Shown here piece after piece: positions 44,414 through 52,902 of a stretch of DNA of 52,902 bases. This stretch comes from Candidatus Brockarchaeota archaeon (GTDB lineage: Archaea > Thermoproteota > EX4484-205 > JAAOZP01). Positions within the stretch are counted from its first letter, which is position 1, and the number at the start of each line of letters is the position of its first letter. A program made the translations under genes and the position numbers. The notes under the pieces were generated by a model. That model made no database searches, had not been told where the DNA came from, and was given only the letters and a program-made list of their open reading frames with translations. The stretch covers positions 1 through 52,902 of the forward strand of contig JAFNIX010000002.1 of assembly GCA_017601225.1 (NCBI GenBank). The letters are read 5' to 3'.

Positions 44414-45394
44414 ATGTTGACCCCATTGATGGAAGTGAAAAGTCTTTACCTACACTATATTACCAGAAAAGGAGTTGTAAAAGCTGTAGACAATATAAAT
44501 TTTAACCTTAATAAGGGAGAAACAATTTCTTTAGTGGGAGAGTCCGGGTGTGGTAAAAGCTCTCTGGCTAGAGCAATAATGAGGTTGCTTCCAAAGAACA
44601 TAGCAAAGTATGAGGGAAACATATTTATCAACGGTATGGATATCATGAGTTTAAAAGACGAGGATTTCAAGAGGAGAGTCAGATGGAAGAAAGTGTCGAT
44701 TGTTTTTCAGGGAGCAATGGACTCTTTAAACCCCTTGCTTAAAGTAGGGGAACAGGTAGCCGAACCACTTATGATACATGAAGGTATTCCTGAAAAAGAT
44801 GCTGTTGAAAGAGCGGGGGAACTTCTATCGCTTGTGGGAATAAGCAGGTCGTTTATTGACAGATATCCTTTTGAACTGAGTGGAGGTATGCAGCAGAGAG
44901 TTTTAATAGCAATGGCTTTGATAACTCGTCCAGAAATCGTTATTCTCGACGAGCCGACTTCAGCCTTAGATGTTATAACCCAGGCCAACATAATGAACAT
45001 TCTGAAGGATATAAAGTCTGAGCTTGAACTTAGCTACATATTTATTACGCATGATATTGCCCTGAGCACGGAGCTTTCCGACAGGATTGCAATAATGTAT
45101 GCAGGGAAAATAGTGGAGCTAACGAGCCTCGAGGCTTTTCTGAGCGACCCTTTACACCCCTATGCCAAACTACTCTTAGCAAGTGTCCCTACGCTGCGTT
45201 CCACTAAAAAGCTTTCCTATATTCCAGGAGCGCCTCCAAGCCTTCTTGATCCTCCACTTGGCTGCAGGTTTCATCCTAGGTGTCCGCACGCTAAGGATAT
45301 TTGTAGGAAGAAGGAGCCTCCGGAAGTAGAGGTTTCCAAGCTGCATACCGTAAAATGCTGGCTGTTTGCCCAAGATTCTGAAGGGGTTGCTTGA
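44414..45394 (+). CDS. Oligopeptide/oligosaccharide ABC transporter ATPase (DppD/OppD type)
   Basis: 326 residues. Walker A GESGCGKS (42-49), signature LSGGMQQ (155-161), Walker B IVILDE (175-180) and switch His in ITHDIA. The C-terminal oligopeptide-transporter extension LDPPLGCRFHPRCPHA has the conserved Cys ligands of the iron-sulfur-like cluster seen in this family. Powers import with the second ATPase and the permeases at 46401-48945. It overlaps the next gene by 4 nt (TTGA). Its 3' end is identical over 144 bp to that of the next gene. Confidence 0.94.
   Translation: MLTPLMEVKSLYLHYITRKGVVKAVDNINFNLNKGETISLVGESGCGKSSLARAIMRLLPKNIAKYEGNIFINGMDIMSLKDEDFKRRVRWKKVSIVFQGAMDSLNPLLKVGEQVAEPLMIHEGIPEKDAVERAGELLSLVGISRSFIDRYPFELSGGMQQRVLIAMALITRPEIVILDEPTSALDVITQANIMNILKDIKSELELSYIFITHDIALSTELSDRIAIMYAGKIVELTSLEAFLSDPLHPYAKLLLASVPTLRSTKKLSYIPGAPPSLLDPPLGCRFHPRCPHAKDICRKKEPPEVEVSKLHTVKCWLFAQDSEGVA
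45232..45375 (+). repeat. 144-bp direct repeat, copy 1 (end of dppD-like gene)
   Basis: Base-for-base identical, as read, to 46233-46376, and offset by 1001 bp. It encodes the C-terminal PPSLLDPPLGCRFHPRCP... region of about 48 residues. The genes differ outside it, so this is a conversion tract or recent duplication. Confidence 0.9.
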
Positions 45395-46398
45395 GGTTGG
45401 AAGACAGTATTCTGCTAAAAGTAGTAAATCTCCGAAAATATTTCGAAATCAAACGTGGTTTATTTTCAAAACCCTTGATGGTTAAGGCTGTCGACGGAGT
45501 CAGCTTTGAACTTGGAAAAGGAGAGGCAATATCTCTTGTAGGTGAATCAGGAAGTGGAAAAACCACTCTGGCGAAAACCATTCTTAGATTATATGAGCCA
45601 ACAGATGGAACTTTAATCTTTAACGGTAAAGACATTACCCACTTAAACGCTAAAAACCTTATGTGGTATAGGAAGACAGTCCAGTTGGTTCAGCAAGACC
45701 CATTCGGAAGCCTTCCTTACTTCTTAACAATACGGGAAATACTCGAAGAACCGCTGAGAATCCATAAGATTGGTGACGAAAGAAGCAGAGATGAGCTTGT
45801 TTATAAAGCGTTAGAGAATGTTAGGCTTTTGCCTGCTGAAGATTTCTTACCCAAATACCCTCACATGATAAGTGGTGGCCAAGCGCAAAGAGTAGCTATT
45901 GCAAGAGCCCTCATACTACAGCCTGAACTAATCGTTGCAGACGAACCTGTTTCCATGCTTGATGCGTCAGTGAGGGTTGAGATATTAATGTTGCTGAGGG
46001 AGCTACAGGAAAATAGGAAAATAAGCTTCATATACGTGACTCACGACCTGTCTACCTCCAGGTATTTTTCAGACAAGATATTCATAATGTATGCAGGACA
46101 CATTGTTGAAAAAGCGGCTACATTAGAGATTTTAAGGGAACCTTTGCACCCGTATACGATAGCCCTGTTTGAAGCCATCCCGGATCCAGATCCTTCAAAC
46201 GTAAGAAGACGTAGAAAAACCCCTGTCGGGGAGCCTCCAAGCCTTCTTGATCCTCCACTTGGCTGCAGGTTTCATCCTAGGTGTCCGCACGCTAAGGATA
46301 TTTGTAGGAAGAAGGAGCCTCCGGAAGTAGAGGTTTCCAAGCTGCATACCGTAAAATGCTGGCTGTTTGCCCAAGAAGATTCTGAAGGGGGTGCTTGA
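45391..46398 (+). CDS. Oligopeptide/oligosaccharide ABC transporter ATPase (DppF/OppF type)
   Basis: 335 residues from a TTG that overlaps the previous stop. Walker A GESGSGKT (51-58), Q-loop QLVQQDP, signature ISGGQAQR, Walker B LIVADEP and switch His in VTHDLS. The C-terminal Cys-containing oligopeptide-transporter extension is nearly identical to that of the upstream ATPase. Second ATPase of the heterodimer. It ends 2 nt before the convergent dppC-like permease gene. Confidence 0.94.
   Translation: MRLEDSILLKVVNLRKYFEIKRGLFSKPLMVKAVDGVSFELGKGEAISLVGESGSGKTTLAKTILRLYEPTDGTLIFNGKDITHLNAKNLMWYRKTVQLVQQDPFGSLPYFLTIREILEEPLRIHKIGDERSRDELVYKALENVRLLPAEDFLPKYPHMISGGQAQRVAIARALILQPELIVADEPVSMLDASVRVEILMLLRELQENRKISFIYVTHDLSTSRYFSDKIFIMYAGHIVEKAATLEILREPLHPYTIALFEAIPDPDPSNVRRRRKTPVGEPPSLLDPPLGCRFHPRCPHAKDICRKKEPPEVEVSKLHTVKCWLFAQEDSEGGA
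46233..46376 (+). repeat. 144-bp direct repeat, copy 2 (end of dppF-like gene)
   Basis: Identical to 45232-45375. Beyond it the two genes still resemble each other for about 20 nt apart from a 3-nt insertion (CAAGAAGATTCTG against CAAGATTCTG) and one substitution, then diverge. Confidence 0.9.
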
Positions 46399-46400
46399 CA

Positions 46401-47822
46401 CTATAGTTCTCTCAACTTGGGGTTTACAATTTTATCAAGAGCATAGCCCATTAGGGAGAAAGCCAAGGATATTGAAATAAGCATTAATACTGGAGGCAGT
46501 ATCCACCACCAGTAAAAGTGGTATAGGGCACCCGCCGAATTCGCTTCATTAATAGTCTTTCCCCATGTTGGGAGGACAGGATCCCCTAACCCTAGGTAAG
46601 CTAAAGCAGCCTCTAAGAATACGAATCCCGGTATGGAGGAAATTATTCCGGGAACAAGCGTTGGAGCCATAGCGTAAATTATGTATCTAACAACTATCCT
46701 AAGCCCACTTGCACCGTAAACCTTCGCAGCCTCTATAAATGGTTGCTGCTTAATTTGTAAAGCCAAGGCTCTTGAACTCTTCACTCCTCCGCCAAACAGG
46801 CTGAGAATTATTACGGAAACAAAAACCACTTCAATACTGATCTTGTAGAACATGGCGATCATTACAAGCACAGATAGAAATGGCACAGTCATGTAAATCT
46901 CGGTTATCTTCTGGAGTATAAAATCTGCTTTTCCACCGAACCAAGCACTAATAGAACCTAGAAACATATGCAACAGGGAGATTATAACTGATAGAGAGAT
47001 CCCGAAGCTTAAGGCGACTGGTGCACCCCATATTAGTGGGATGAGCAAGTCTCTTCTTCTATCGTCAGTCCCAAGTATTCCCCATACTCTTCCATAGATT
47101 ATGAGTCTGACGTTGAGCTCGGAGTCTTTTTCAAAGAAAGTGCCACGTATCTTTATCCTGTAGCTTTTACCCATGCTTTTCAGAACTTCAGCCGTGTCAG
47201 GTTTATCCATACCGCGTTTTTCTACAGCGAACAGGATTATCTCAGTATTGGGATCATAGATGTATTCCCCGAAGGTGTTAAGATAGTACTCCTGAACGTT
47301 TTTCTTAGTTATAGGAGAGTTTGACAAAATTATGAAGGTCTCGTTTTGATTTAAAGTACCGGACCACAGTTTTATTTCTCGTCCATCAGGTCTAATAAAT
47401 GTTATAGTGATTAGGGGATTTGTCTTAAACTTTGCGTAAACATAAGCATTTATTTCACTTGGAAAAGCATCATAGTCATAGTTAAACGTAAGCGTGATTT
47501 CGTGCTCAGTATACTCGTTTAAAGAAACCGTGTATTTCAAGATCCTGTTGTCTTGCTCCCTCGTGTCGAAAACAATGTTAGGAGGCAGATTGAGACCAGT
47601 GAGGGAACTATACCATGTTGGTAGTGCTAATACTGGTTTATCTCTCCAATACTCAGGGTCGCTCCAAACTCTGGTCACAACAGAAGGAGGATAAACTATG
47701 ATCGCGTAAACAGACAATATTGAAACCAGAATTATGATAATAAACCCTGTGATTGCACTCTTGTAACTAAAGAGATCTCTAAACACAGCGAATCGTCTTG
47801 ACGCTGAATTTGTTCTCGGCAA
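46401..47822 (-). CDS. ABC transporter permease, DppC/OppC type, with large extracellular insert
   Basis: 473 residues, against about 300 for bacterial DppC. After TM1 (AITGFIIIILVSILSVYAIIVY) comes a loop of roughly 230 residues rich in beta pattern (YTVSLNEYTEHEITLTFNYDY, PLITITFIRPDGREIKLW), before the second helix near residue 270. The BPD_transp_1 core includes EAAKVYGASGLRIVVRYIIYAM, the EAA ATPase-coupling loop. Such inserts occur in archaeal DPP-family importers, some of which carry oligosaccharides. It follows the dppB-like gene by 1 nt. Confidence 0.92.
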   Translation of the reverse strand: MPRTNSASRRFAVFRDLFSYKSAITGFIIIILVSILSVYAIIVYPPSVVTRVWSDPEYWRDKPVLALPTWYSSLTGLNLPPNIVFDTREQDNRILKYTVSLNEYTEHEITLTFNYDYDAFPSEINAYVYAKFKTNPLITITFIRPDGREIKLWSGTLNQNETFIILSNSPITKKNVQEYYLNTFGEYIYDPNTEIILFAVEKRGMDKPDTAEVLKSMGKSYRIKIRGTFFEKDSELNVRLIIYGRVWGILGTDDRRRDLLIPLIWGAPVALSFGISLSVIISLLHMFLGSISAWFGGKADFILQKITEIYMTVPFLSVLVMIAMFYKISIEVVFVSVIILSLFGGGVKSSRALALQIKQQPFIEAAKVYGASGLRIVVRYIIYAMAPTLVPGIISSIPGFVFLEAALAYLGLGDPVLPTWGKTINEANSAGALYHFYWWWILPPVLMLISISLAFSLMGYALDKIVNPKLREL

Positions 47823-47823
47823 C

Positions 47824-48945
47824 CTAATATCCTCCTGATAACCCAGTTTTTATTCTAGGGTCAAGAACGCTGTAAATTAAATCCAATATAAGCATGGTTA
47901 AACCTAAAAGGTACGCATAGATAACTGTTGTACCGACTATTATCGGAGTATCCTTGAGGCTTATAGCCTTATATGTTAAGCTTCCTATTCCGGGCCAGTT
48001 AAACACGCTTTCAGTAACCATTGCACCCATCCATGAGCCGATAATACCTAAAGATAGATTTGTAAGGATTGTCGGCAAAGCTGGTTTTATTATGTATCTG
48101 CTAAGAATCCTTCTCTCCGGAAGCCCCTTAGCATCAGCAACAGTCACATAGTTATGTGTGGAAAATATGAGAAAGAAGTTCCGGTTTGCATAGACTCCCA
48201 GCCAAAGTCCTGCGAAAAGCCAAGAAAAAATCGGGAGAATAGCATGTTTTAAAACATCCAGTGCGTATAGTAGTGGGTCGCGGGGGGGAGGAATGCTTAC
48301 GAGGCCCCCGTATGGTAAAACTCCAAGATACATTGCAAAAATCATTATGAAGATTATTCCATAAAACCATCCGGGTATCGAGGAGAGAAAAGTAAGCCCA
48401 ACCATGATCCTATCTATTAGAGAGCCTCGATTACGGGATAGATATAAGCCAAATAACAGGTTTATTACGAAGCCTAAAATGGTAGCTGTTGTGAAAAGCA
48501 GAATAGTGTAAGGAAGCCTTTCAAATATGATTGCCTGCACTCTTCTTGAGCCGCTGTCGCTGACAAGTATGTTCGCCCTGCCCAGCTCTAAAGTTAAGGC
48601 ATTCCTGAGGTATATGAGCGACCTTATGTAGAAAGGAGTGTCGAGCCCGCGCTCCTTTATAGTCACGTTTAACTTTATCGCAATAATCTCCTCCTGCTGC
48701 TGCGGGGACAGTGATGCAAATTCTGGGCTGGTTCTAACCATGTTCCGTATTTCATCTTTAAGCTGGGATATTACTACAGTGTCTACATACCCGCCCATTT
48801 CAGCTATAAGTATTGTAAGATAACATGTTATGGTTACGGATATAAGTACCGCAATAAGCCTTTTTACAACATAGACAAAAAACCTGTTAAATTCACCCTT
48901 AGAAAAACCGGAAAAAGAAGGGAGACGTGCATCTTGTTTTTTCAT
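47824..48945 (-). CDS. ABC transporter permease, DppB/OppB type
   Basis: 373 residues. TM1 (FVYVVKRLIAVLISVTITCYLTILIAEMGG) is followed by a periplasm-side stretch ending RSLIYLRNALTLELGRA, then five further helices. The coupling loop is VTVADAKGLPERRILSRYIIKPALPTI. Forms the channel with the DppC-type subunit. It overlaps the binding-protein gene by 4 nt (ATGA). Confidence 0.93.
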   Translation of the reverse strand: MKKQDARLPSFSGFSKGEFNRFFVYVVKRLIAVLISVTITCYLTILIAEMGGYVDTVVISQLKDEIRNMVRTSPEFASLSPQQQEEIIAIKLNVTIKERGLDTPFYIRSLIYLRNALTLELGRANILVSDSGSRRVQAIIFERLPYTILLFTTATILGFVINLLFGLYLSRNRGSLIDRIMVGLTFLSSIPGWFYGIIFIMIFAMYLGVLPYGGLVSIPPPRDPLLYALDVLKHAILPIFSWLFAGLWLGVYANRNFFLIFSTHNYVTVADAKGLPERRILSRYIIKPALPTILTNLSLGIIGSWMGAMVTESVFNWPGIGSLTYKAISLKDTPIIVGTTVIYAYLLGLTMLILDLIYSVLDPRIKTGLSGGY

Positions 48946-51578
48946 TGCTTCTTTCTAATGCTGAGAACCATGGCCACTATGGCAATTATTATTGCAACAA
49001 CTCCTACTCCTACGGCCAGATTTAAAGTATTCTTTAAAGAGTTTACTTCGGATGACAAATTGGAGATCTGAGAATTCAAGGCTTCTAGTGCGGACAGCCT
49101 TGCCTCCATCTCTTGTCGGGCCCTATTCAGTTCAAGTGCTATGTAGCTTGCAGGTGGTATAACGGCCATAGTTGCTTCCCCGCTTCCAGGAACTGCAACA
49201 ACATTGCTGAATGCGTATACGGTTACTGTATGTGTACCAGGGGGTAGCTTTGAGGTTTCAGTCTCGTTAAGCCTTATTTGGTAAAGTCCTTCAATAGCAG
49301 TTTCGCTCGCAATACCGCTTAAGAGCATGTTGCCCGCTGGATCTGTTACGAGATACATAACCTTCTCTATGTTGCTCCTTGGATAAGGTTCTCCCATTGA
49401 ACTAACAGTTACGTTAATCTTTGCTTCAATGCCCGGAACAATCTTTTCAGGAACCTTTAAAGAGGCCTCGGGAGTGGATGACTTTAACAACCAATCGAAT
49501 TTATCAGCCTTATACACGTATTCTCTGAAAGCCCTCAATACTGCAACCTTACCCACGGGGTCGGTGGAGTATAGATAGTATGGTCCGCAACCAACCCAGA
49601 AGTGTTTATATTTATTATAGAACTCTTTAAGCTTTTGATATCTAGCCACTGCCTCATCCGGGGTAACATAATCCTTTATCCATTCGGGCACGTATTTTTC
49701 CTTTATCGCTTTATCCAAATACTCGTTTAGTATTGCCATGCTTGGACCATACATAAAGTTAACCCTCTCACATCCGAGAGACTTAGCTTCAAGAGCGCTG
49801 AAACCAAGTTTTCCATCCTGCCTAGCAAGAACCGCAACAGCAAGATCGTGCCACGGGAAGTATGGGAATCCCGATAGAGTGAAGCGTTGAGCAGCCCAGT
49901 CAGCGAGACGAGTAGGCTCGACATGAGTCATATTCACATAGACCTCAACCTTCACAGGATTACTGCTGATTAATTTGAAACCTATAAACTGTTTCATCGT
50001 GGCTATGAACCCGGGTACAGCAGACTCGTCGTAAATCTTGCTGGAACTACTTGTTCTCTCAAAACCAAGGGCAAACCAGAACATGAAGTCCGCTAAAGTA
50101 ATGTCCGTGCCATCGTGATATTTACCGAGAGGAGAGTCATATACTAAAGTCACTTTGGCTTTAGCATACTTGTTTTCCCCAACATTGACATACTTCTTGC
50201 TTACAACATCCCATGAGGCGATAGCGTCAGACGGAACACTAATCCGGTCGACTGTTTTAACTTGCGGCGTTTGCTTAATCGCAATTCCTCGAGCCACTTC
50301 AACACTGTACTCCTTAACTCTCAACGGAATCAGTGCAACTGTGTAAGGACTCTCGATGAACCCATAGTCTTGCGTCGGCATGTAGACAGCAGCGTCCCAA
50401 ACCCAGCCGCCGAGTGCAACAGGATTCATTTCCTCCACGAGAAGATCCTGTTCGCCCACTTTTATTGTTCCGCCAACCCTGTCCTTAAGCCTAACGGTCC
50501 TGCTCCACGGCATTCGCCAAGGCCCAGCGCTAAGATGGTATGCTGCCGTTAAATCTTTTGAAACCATGAATATTGAAAGCCGGTCTACCAAGCCGACATA
50601 GGTTGAGTCCTCTACCGACATTAACAATGCTTTCTTCATGAGACTGATTTTCTCCTCTAAAGAGGAATAATCAGCTGTTGAAAGCCTTCTAGCAATTTCT
50701 GAAAACACCGGGTCATGGACAGCCCCCTGCTCTATGTAGGCACCTGCAAAGAAGCCCCAGAAGTCTCCCGACTGATCGAAGCCTGCCTCATACCCACCAG
50801 TGTAAAGATGCCATAATCCATCCCTAAGGTCACCACCATATCTAATGGGGAAGGCTTCGGATGCCGGTTTATACTGTCTGTCTACAGTGAAACCAAGCTT
50901 TTCAAGCTGTGAAGCTATGAAGTCTCCGATATCTCTCCTCGCATCTTCAGTCCTTATGATGAACTTTATGGTGACCAACTTATCTTCATAGTACCATTTC
51001 CCATCTTTGAGAACTGCTCCCATATCAGCCATTTCCTTGTAAATTATCTCTTTAGCATTATCTAGATTAAACCTGTACTTGCTTTCGATCATTTTAGCAA
51101 CATCTATAACCTGACCGTAATCTGGAAAGCCCGAGACAAGTATTGTATACTTAGGCCTCCCAGCACCCTTCATAACGGTATAAGCAAGATATTCTCTGTC
51201 AACAATATAGTTTAATGCTTCCCTCATTTTCGCGTTTACAAATGGGTTAAAGCCGCTTCTAAACTGACACGGATTCACATCTAGCAGGTAAAATACTCCT
51301 GAAGAGGTAACATATCTGACCTTGTCGGAAGCCTTTATTCTATCAATAAGGGTAACAGGAGCAGCCCACTGCCATTCATGTGCCTCACCCTTCTCTATCA
51401 TGTCGAACATCTTGCTTGCATCGCTTTCTTTGAAGAAGACAATTTCATCCAGCCAACCACCGTTTGGCACTTCCTGTGCTAAAGCGGGAATTGTCAGCGG
51501 TGTAATCGATATTATTGTCAGAAGGGCCAACACTACGGCATATGCATATTTTTTAAAATCCACTGACCGTGCGCTCAT
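48942..51578 (-). CDS. Family 5 extracellular solute-binding protein (DppA-like), membrane-anchored
   Basis: 878 residues, far larger than bacterial DppA (about 535). Signal peptide MSARSVDFKKYAYAVVLALLTIISITPLTIPALAQ. SBP_bac_5 features: FNPFVNAKMREALNYIVDREYLAYTVMKG and KVTLVYDSPLGKYHDGTDITLADFMFWFALGFER. Near 730-800 an Ig-like beta domain (KINVTVSSMGEPYPRSN, GTHTVTVYAFSNVVAVPG), then a coiled coil (LEALNSQISNLSSEVNSLKNTL) and a C-terminal transmembrane helix with a basic end. This is the usual archaeal surface-anchored form. It captures peptides or oligosaccharides for the downstream permeases. A GGGTGA ribosome binding site lies about 8 nt before the ATG. Confidence 0.92.
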   Translation of the reverse strand: MSARSVDFKKYAYAVVLALLTIISITPLTIPALAQEVPNGGWLDEIVFFKESDASKMFDMIEKGEAHEWQWAAPVTLIDRIKASDKVRYVTSSGVFYLLDVNPCQFRSGFNPFVNAKMREALNYIVDREYLAYTVMKGAGRPKYTILVSGFPDYGQVIDVAKMIESKYRFNLDNAKEIIYKEMADMGAVLKDGKWYYEDKLVTIKFIIRTEDARRDIGDFIASQLEKLGFTVDRQYKPASEAFPIRYGGDLRDGLWHLYTGGYEAGFDQSGDFWGFFAGAYIEQGAVHDPVFSEIARRLSTADYSSLEEKISLMKKALLMSVEDSTYVGLVDRLSIFMVSKDLTAAYHLSAGPWRMPWSRTVRLKDRVGGTIKVGEQDLLVEEMNPVALGGWVWDAAVYMPTQDYGFIESPYTVALIPLRVKEYSVEVARGIAIKQTPQVKTVDRISVPSDAIASWDVVSKKYVNVGENKYAKAKVTLVYDSPLGKYHDGTDITLADFMFWFALGFERTSSSSKIYDESAVPGFIATMKQFIGFKLISSNPVKVEVYVNMTHVEPTRLADWAAQRFTLSGFPYFPWHDLAVAVLARQDGKLGFSALEAKSLGCERVNFMYGPSMAILNEYLDKAIKEKYVPEWIKDYVTPDEAVARYQKLKEFYNKYKHFWVGCGPYYLYSTDPVGKVAVLRAFREYVYKADKFDWLLKSSTPEASLKVPEKIVPGIEAKINVTVSSMGEPYPRSNIEKVMYLVTDPAGNMLLSGIASETAIEGLYQIRLNETETSKLPPGTHTVTVYAFSNVVAVPGSGEATMAVIPPASYIALELNRARQEMEARLSALEALNSQISNLSSEVNSLKNTLNLAVGVGVVAIIIAIVAMVLSIRKKQ

Positions 51579-51608
51579 TTGTCACTCACCCTTTTCCATT
51601 ATTTCGGG

Positions 51609-51620
51609 AAATATTTAAGT
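51609..51620 (-). promoter_or_regulatory. TATA-like box of the binding-protein/permease operon
   Basis: ACTTAAATATTT on the minus strand, 31-42 nt ahead of the ATG at 51578; a short leader carries GGGTGAGTG. Confidence 0.5.
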
Positions 51621-51729
51621 TTTCTGCTTTCAACACTGCCCAGTATTACGCGATACAAATAATCTAAATTGAATCCCGTATTAAAAGGGCGATAAGAAGG
51701 AAACTAGAATAACCGAACAGACGGTAAGT

Positions 51730-51894
51730 GTGCTAAACCTTAGAAGCGAATTAACACTTCTAGAAATACCCTGTAAAAATCCGAGATTAATACTCCTCCC
51801 TAGTGTTTCAGCCAGATATATAAACAAAGCATGCTTCCAAAACACCGATTGGGATGAGCTTTATAATAAGCATTTAGTAGAATACGCGTTTTAG
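51730..51894 (+). other. Possible 54-codon open frame in the 424-nt spacer 51579-52002
   Basis: The frame is open from a TAA near 51680 to TAG at 51892-51894, with a GTG at 51730. The translation (LRSELTLLEIPCKNPRLILL ... NTDWDELYNKHLVEYAF) is protein-like but matches no family I know, and there is no ribosome binding site. It may be a gene remnant. The rest of the spacer, apart from the binding-protein promoter, shows nothing. Confidence 0.2.
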
Positions 51895-52002
51895 ATCTAA
51901 ACATATGAGTTAAAACAGTACATGGAAAAGAGTCCCGAAGCAGCAAGTCGTCTTTCTAAACTGAGGAGGTCGGCCTCTGTGCGTCAAAGATTGATGTTTC
52001 AA

Positions 52003-52404
52003 TCAGGATGAAGCCTTACTGGAGAGATTGGACATTACGTTTACATGAATCCTAGCCACGTCCCCCAACTTATCCATTGCTTCCTTCAGCCTTCCGCTCC
52101 AAACCTCTTTCAGCCCTCCCTTTTCCTCCTGAACCACATGGAACACAGAGTCGTCGATTTTCGCCACGTAAACCCCATTAACATCCTTATTGAACGTTAG
52201 AGTAACCACCACTCTCTGCTCCTTTGAAAACCTTCCAAGCTTCACTATGTAGGTTGCTGAAAGCTCGCAAATCTTCCGCTCTTTATCTGGGAAAGTGACG
52301 AGAGCCCCACCGGTCTTAATGTTCTTACCGGTTTCCACAGTCTTAAGAGCCTCCTCATAATATCTGCCGAGCGAATCCACCTCTCTAAACATTACCGTGT
52401 CCAT
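52003..52404 (-). CDS. Hypothetical protein, 133 residues
   Basis: No family recognised. A short N-terminal helix (LGRYYEEALKTVETGKNI), three to four strands (GGALVTFPDKERKICELSATYIVKLG; QRVVVTLTFNKDVNGVYVAKID; SVFHVVQE) and a C-terminal helix (LKEAMDKLGDVARIHVNVMSNLSS) suggest a small alpha/beta or USPA-sized soluble protein. One cysteine, no metal motif. It stands alone on the minus strand, with a TATA-like CCTTAATATTTACC near 52448-52462, implying a leader of some 30 nt. Coding is supported by its length and regular codon pattern only. Confidence 0.65.
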   Translation of the reverse strand: MDTVMFREVDSLGRYYEEALKTVETGKNIKTGGALVTFPDKERKICELSATYIVKLGRFSKEQRVVVTLTFNKDVNGVYVAKIDDSVFHVVQEEKGGLKEVWSGRLKEAMDKLGDVARIHVNVMSNLSSKASS

Positions 52405-52690
52405 TCTTGTCTCTAGACCTCTACTTGCAGTATCCTCATCCGTTAAAAGGTAAATATTAAGGTTACGCCTGTTGTAAAAAACCTTTTAAAGAGGCCTGCT
52501 GCCCGCTGGCGACCCAAGAGCACCAGCATGCAGGTAAACCGTAAGCCTAGGAAAAAACACATGAGCGCCTTTTAAGGTTCGAACGATCCCTTAAAACTGG
52601 CTTAAAAGCACCTCGTCATCAATTAAAGGAAAATTCTTAAAAAAACAGAAAACGGATATGTTTTTTAAGACATATTGAGCACAAGAACCC

Positions 52691-52902
52691 ATGGGAGAAG
52701 GCGGGACAGTTAAACTCGCAATAGCTGGTTGCGGAGGAATAGCCCGTGCACACCTTACTGCTTACGCGAAAATCAGTGAGAAAGAGCCCGGGAAACTCAA
52801 GCTTGTCGCCTTAAACGATGTCTCGAAAGAGGCTGCTGAAGCCTTTGCAGACGAGGCTGAAAAACTCCTCGGCTACAGGCCCCCTGTTTTCCTAGACATG
52901 AG
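52691..52902 (+). CDS. Gfo/Idh/MocA-family oxidoreductase, truncated by the right edge
   Basis: The first 70 codons only. MGEGGTVKLAIAGCGGIARAHLTAY contains the dinucleotide-binding GxGxxA fingerprint with the family's G-C-G-G-I-A-R-A-H form, followed by KLVALNDVSKEAAEAFADEA. The family reduces or oxidises sugars and inositols with NAD(P). The ATG lies 21-29 nt after TTTTTAAGA, a TATA-like element. The spacer 52405-52690 holds no other feature that I can see. Confidence 0.88.
   Translation, partial: MGEGGTVKLAIAGCGGIARAHLTAYAKISEKEPGKLKLVALNDVSKEAAEAFADEAEKLLGYRPPVFLDM

Overview
The window is archaeal. It carries deoxyhypusine synthase, an Sm-like (LSm) protein, a tandem AAA Cdc48 ATPase, Orc1/Cdc6, the endonuclease NucS, an archaeal-type (Ser/His) signal peptidase, a bifunctional phosphoglucose/phosphomannose isomerase and the archaeal families DUF460 and DUF1893. 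Many genes have a TATA-like box 25-40 nt ahead of the start codon with no leader, and TTG and GTG starts are common. A CxC motif in the MTA phosphorylase and the PGI/PMI enzyme point to a thermophilic Thermoproteota (TACK) lineage. That placement is inference; there is no rRNA or marker set here to fix it.

Layout. 1-453: debris of a TPR gene. 454-2856: PEP synthase. 3.2-5.9 kb: two paralogous archaeal ATPases, each with its own tandem palindromic operator between TATA box and start codon. 6.1-9.6 kb: a region of broken genes (frameshifted membrane protein, heavily decayed ceramidase-like gene, a second ceramidase-like gene with one frameshift) around a VapBC toxin-antitoxin pair. 9.8-16.2 kb: a secreted beta-helix protein, a URO-D-family protein beside an MttB-family methyltransferase, an MscS channel with an extra C-terminal domain, and a 55-residue zinc ribbon. 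16.3-17.1 kb: a creatininase pseudogene. 17.2-25.8 kb: informational and housekeeping genes (LSm, DUF460, MTA phosphorylase, Cdc48, NucS, PGI/PMI, a DedA-like protein, Orc1/Cdc6).

25.8-29.1 kb: a minus-strand operon (DeoC-like protein, isopropylmalate/isocitrate-type dehydrogenase, Orc1/Cdc6) diverges from mtnA across 41 nt. With the MTA phosphorylase this suggests methylthioadenosine salvage. The DeoC-like protein lacks the catalytic residues of true DeoC. 29.4-33.9 kb: ComB, and an operon encoding LuxE-type acyl-protein synthetase, LuxC-type acyl reductase and an SDR. This is a bacterial-luminescence-type fatty-acid-reductase module in an archaeon and, to my reading, the most striking system in the window. 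34.1-36.7 kb: a small operon ending in signal peptidase I, and a GH18-family membrane-anchored protein. 36.9-38.3 kb: a threonine-synthase-like protein that has lost its PLP lysine and carries a PadR-type DNA-binding domain. 38.3-43.6 kb: deoxyhypusine synthase, a GH94-type glycoside phosphorylase and an Fe-S aldo/keto reductase.

44.4-51.6 kb: a DPP/Opp-type ABC importer split into two convergent operons (ATPases on plus, permeases and binding protein on minus). The two ATPase genes share an identical 144-bp 3' segment, a sign of recent gene conversion. The GH94 phosphorylase nearby makes oligosaccharides a reasonable alternative to peptides as cargo. The right end holds a small unknown gene and the first 70 codons of a Gfo/Idh/MocA oxidoreductase. 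I saw no rRNA, tRNA, CRISPR array, insertion sequence or recognisable replication origin.
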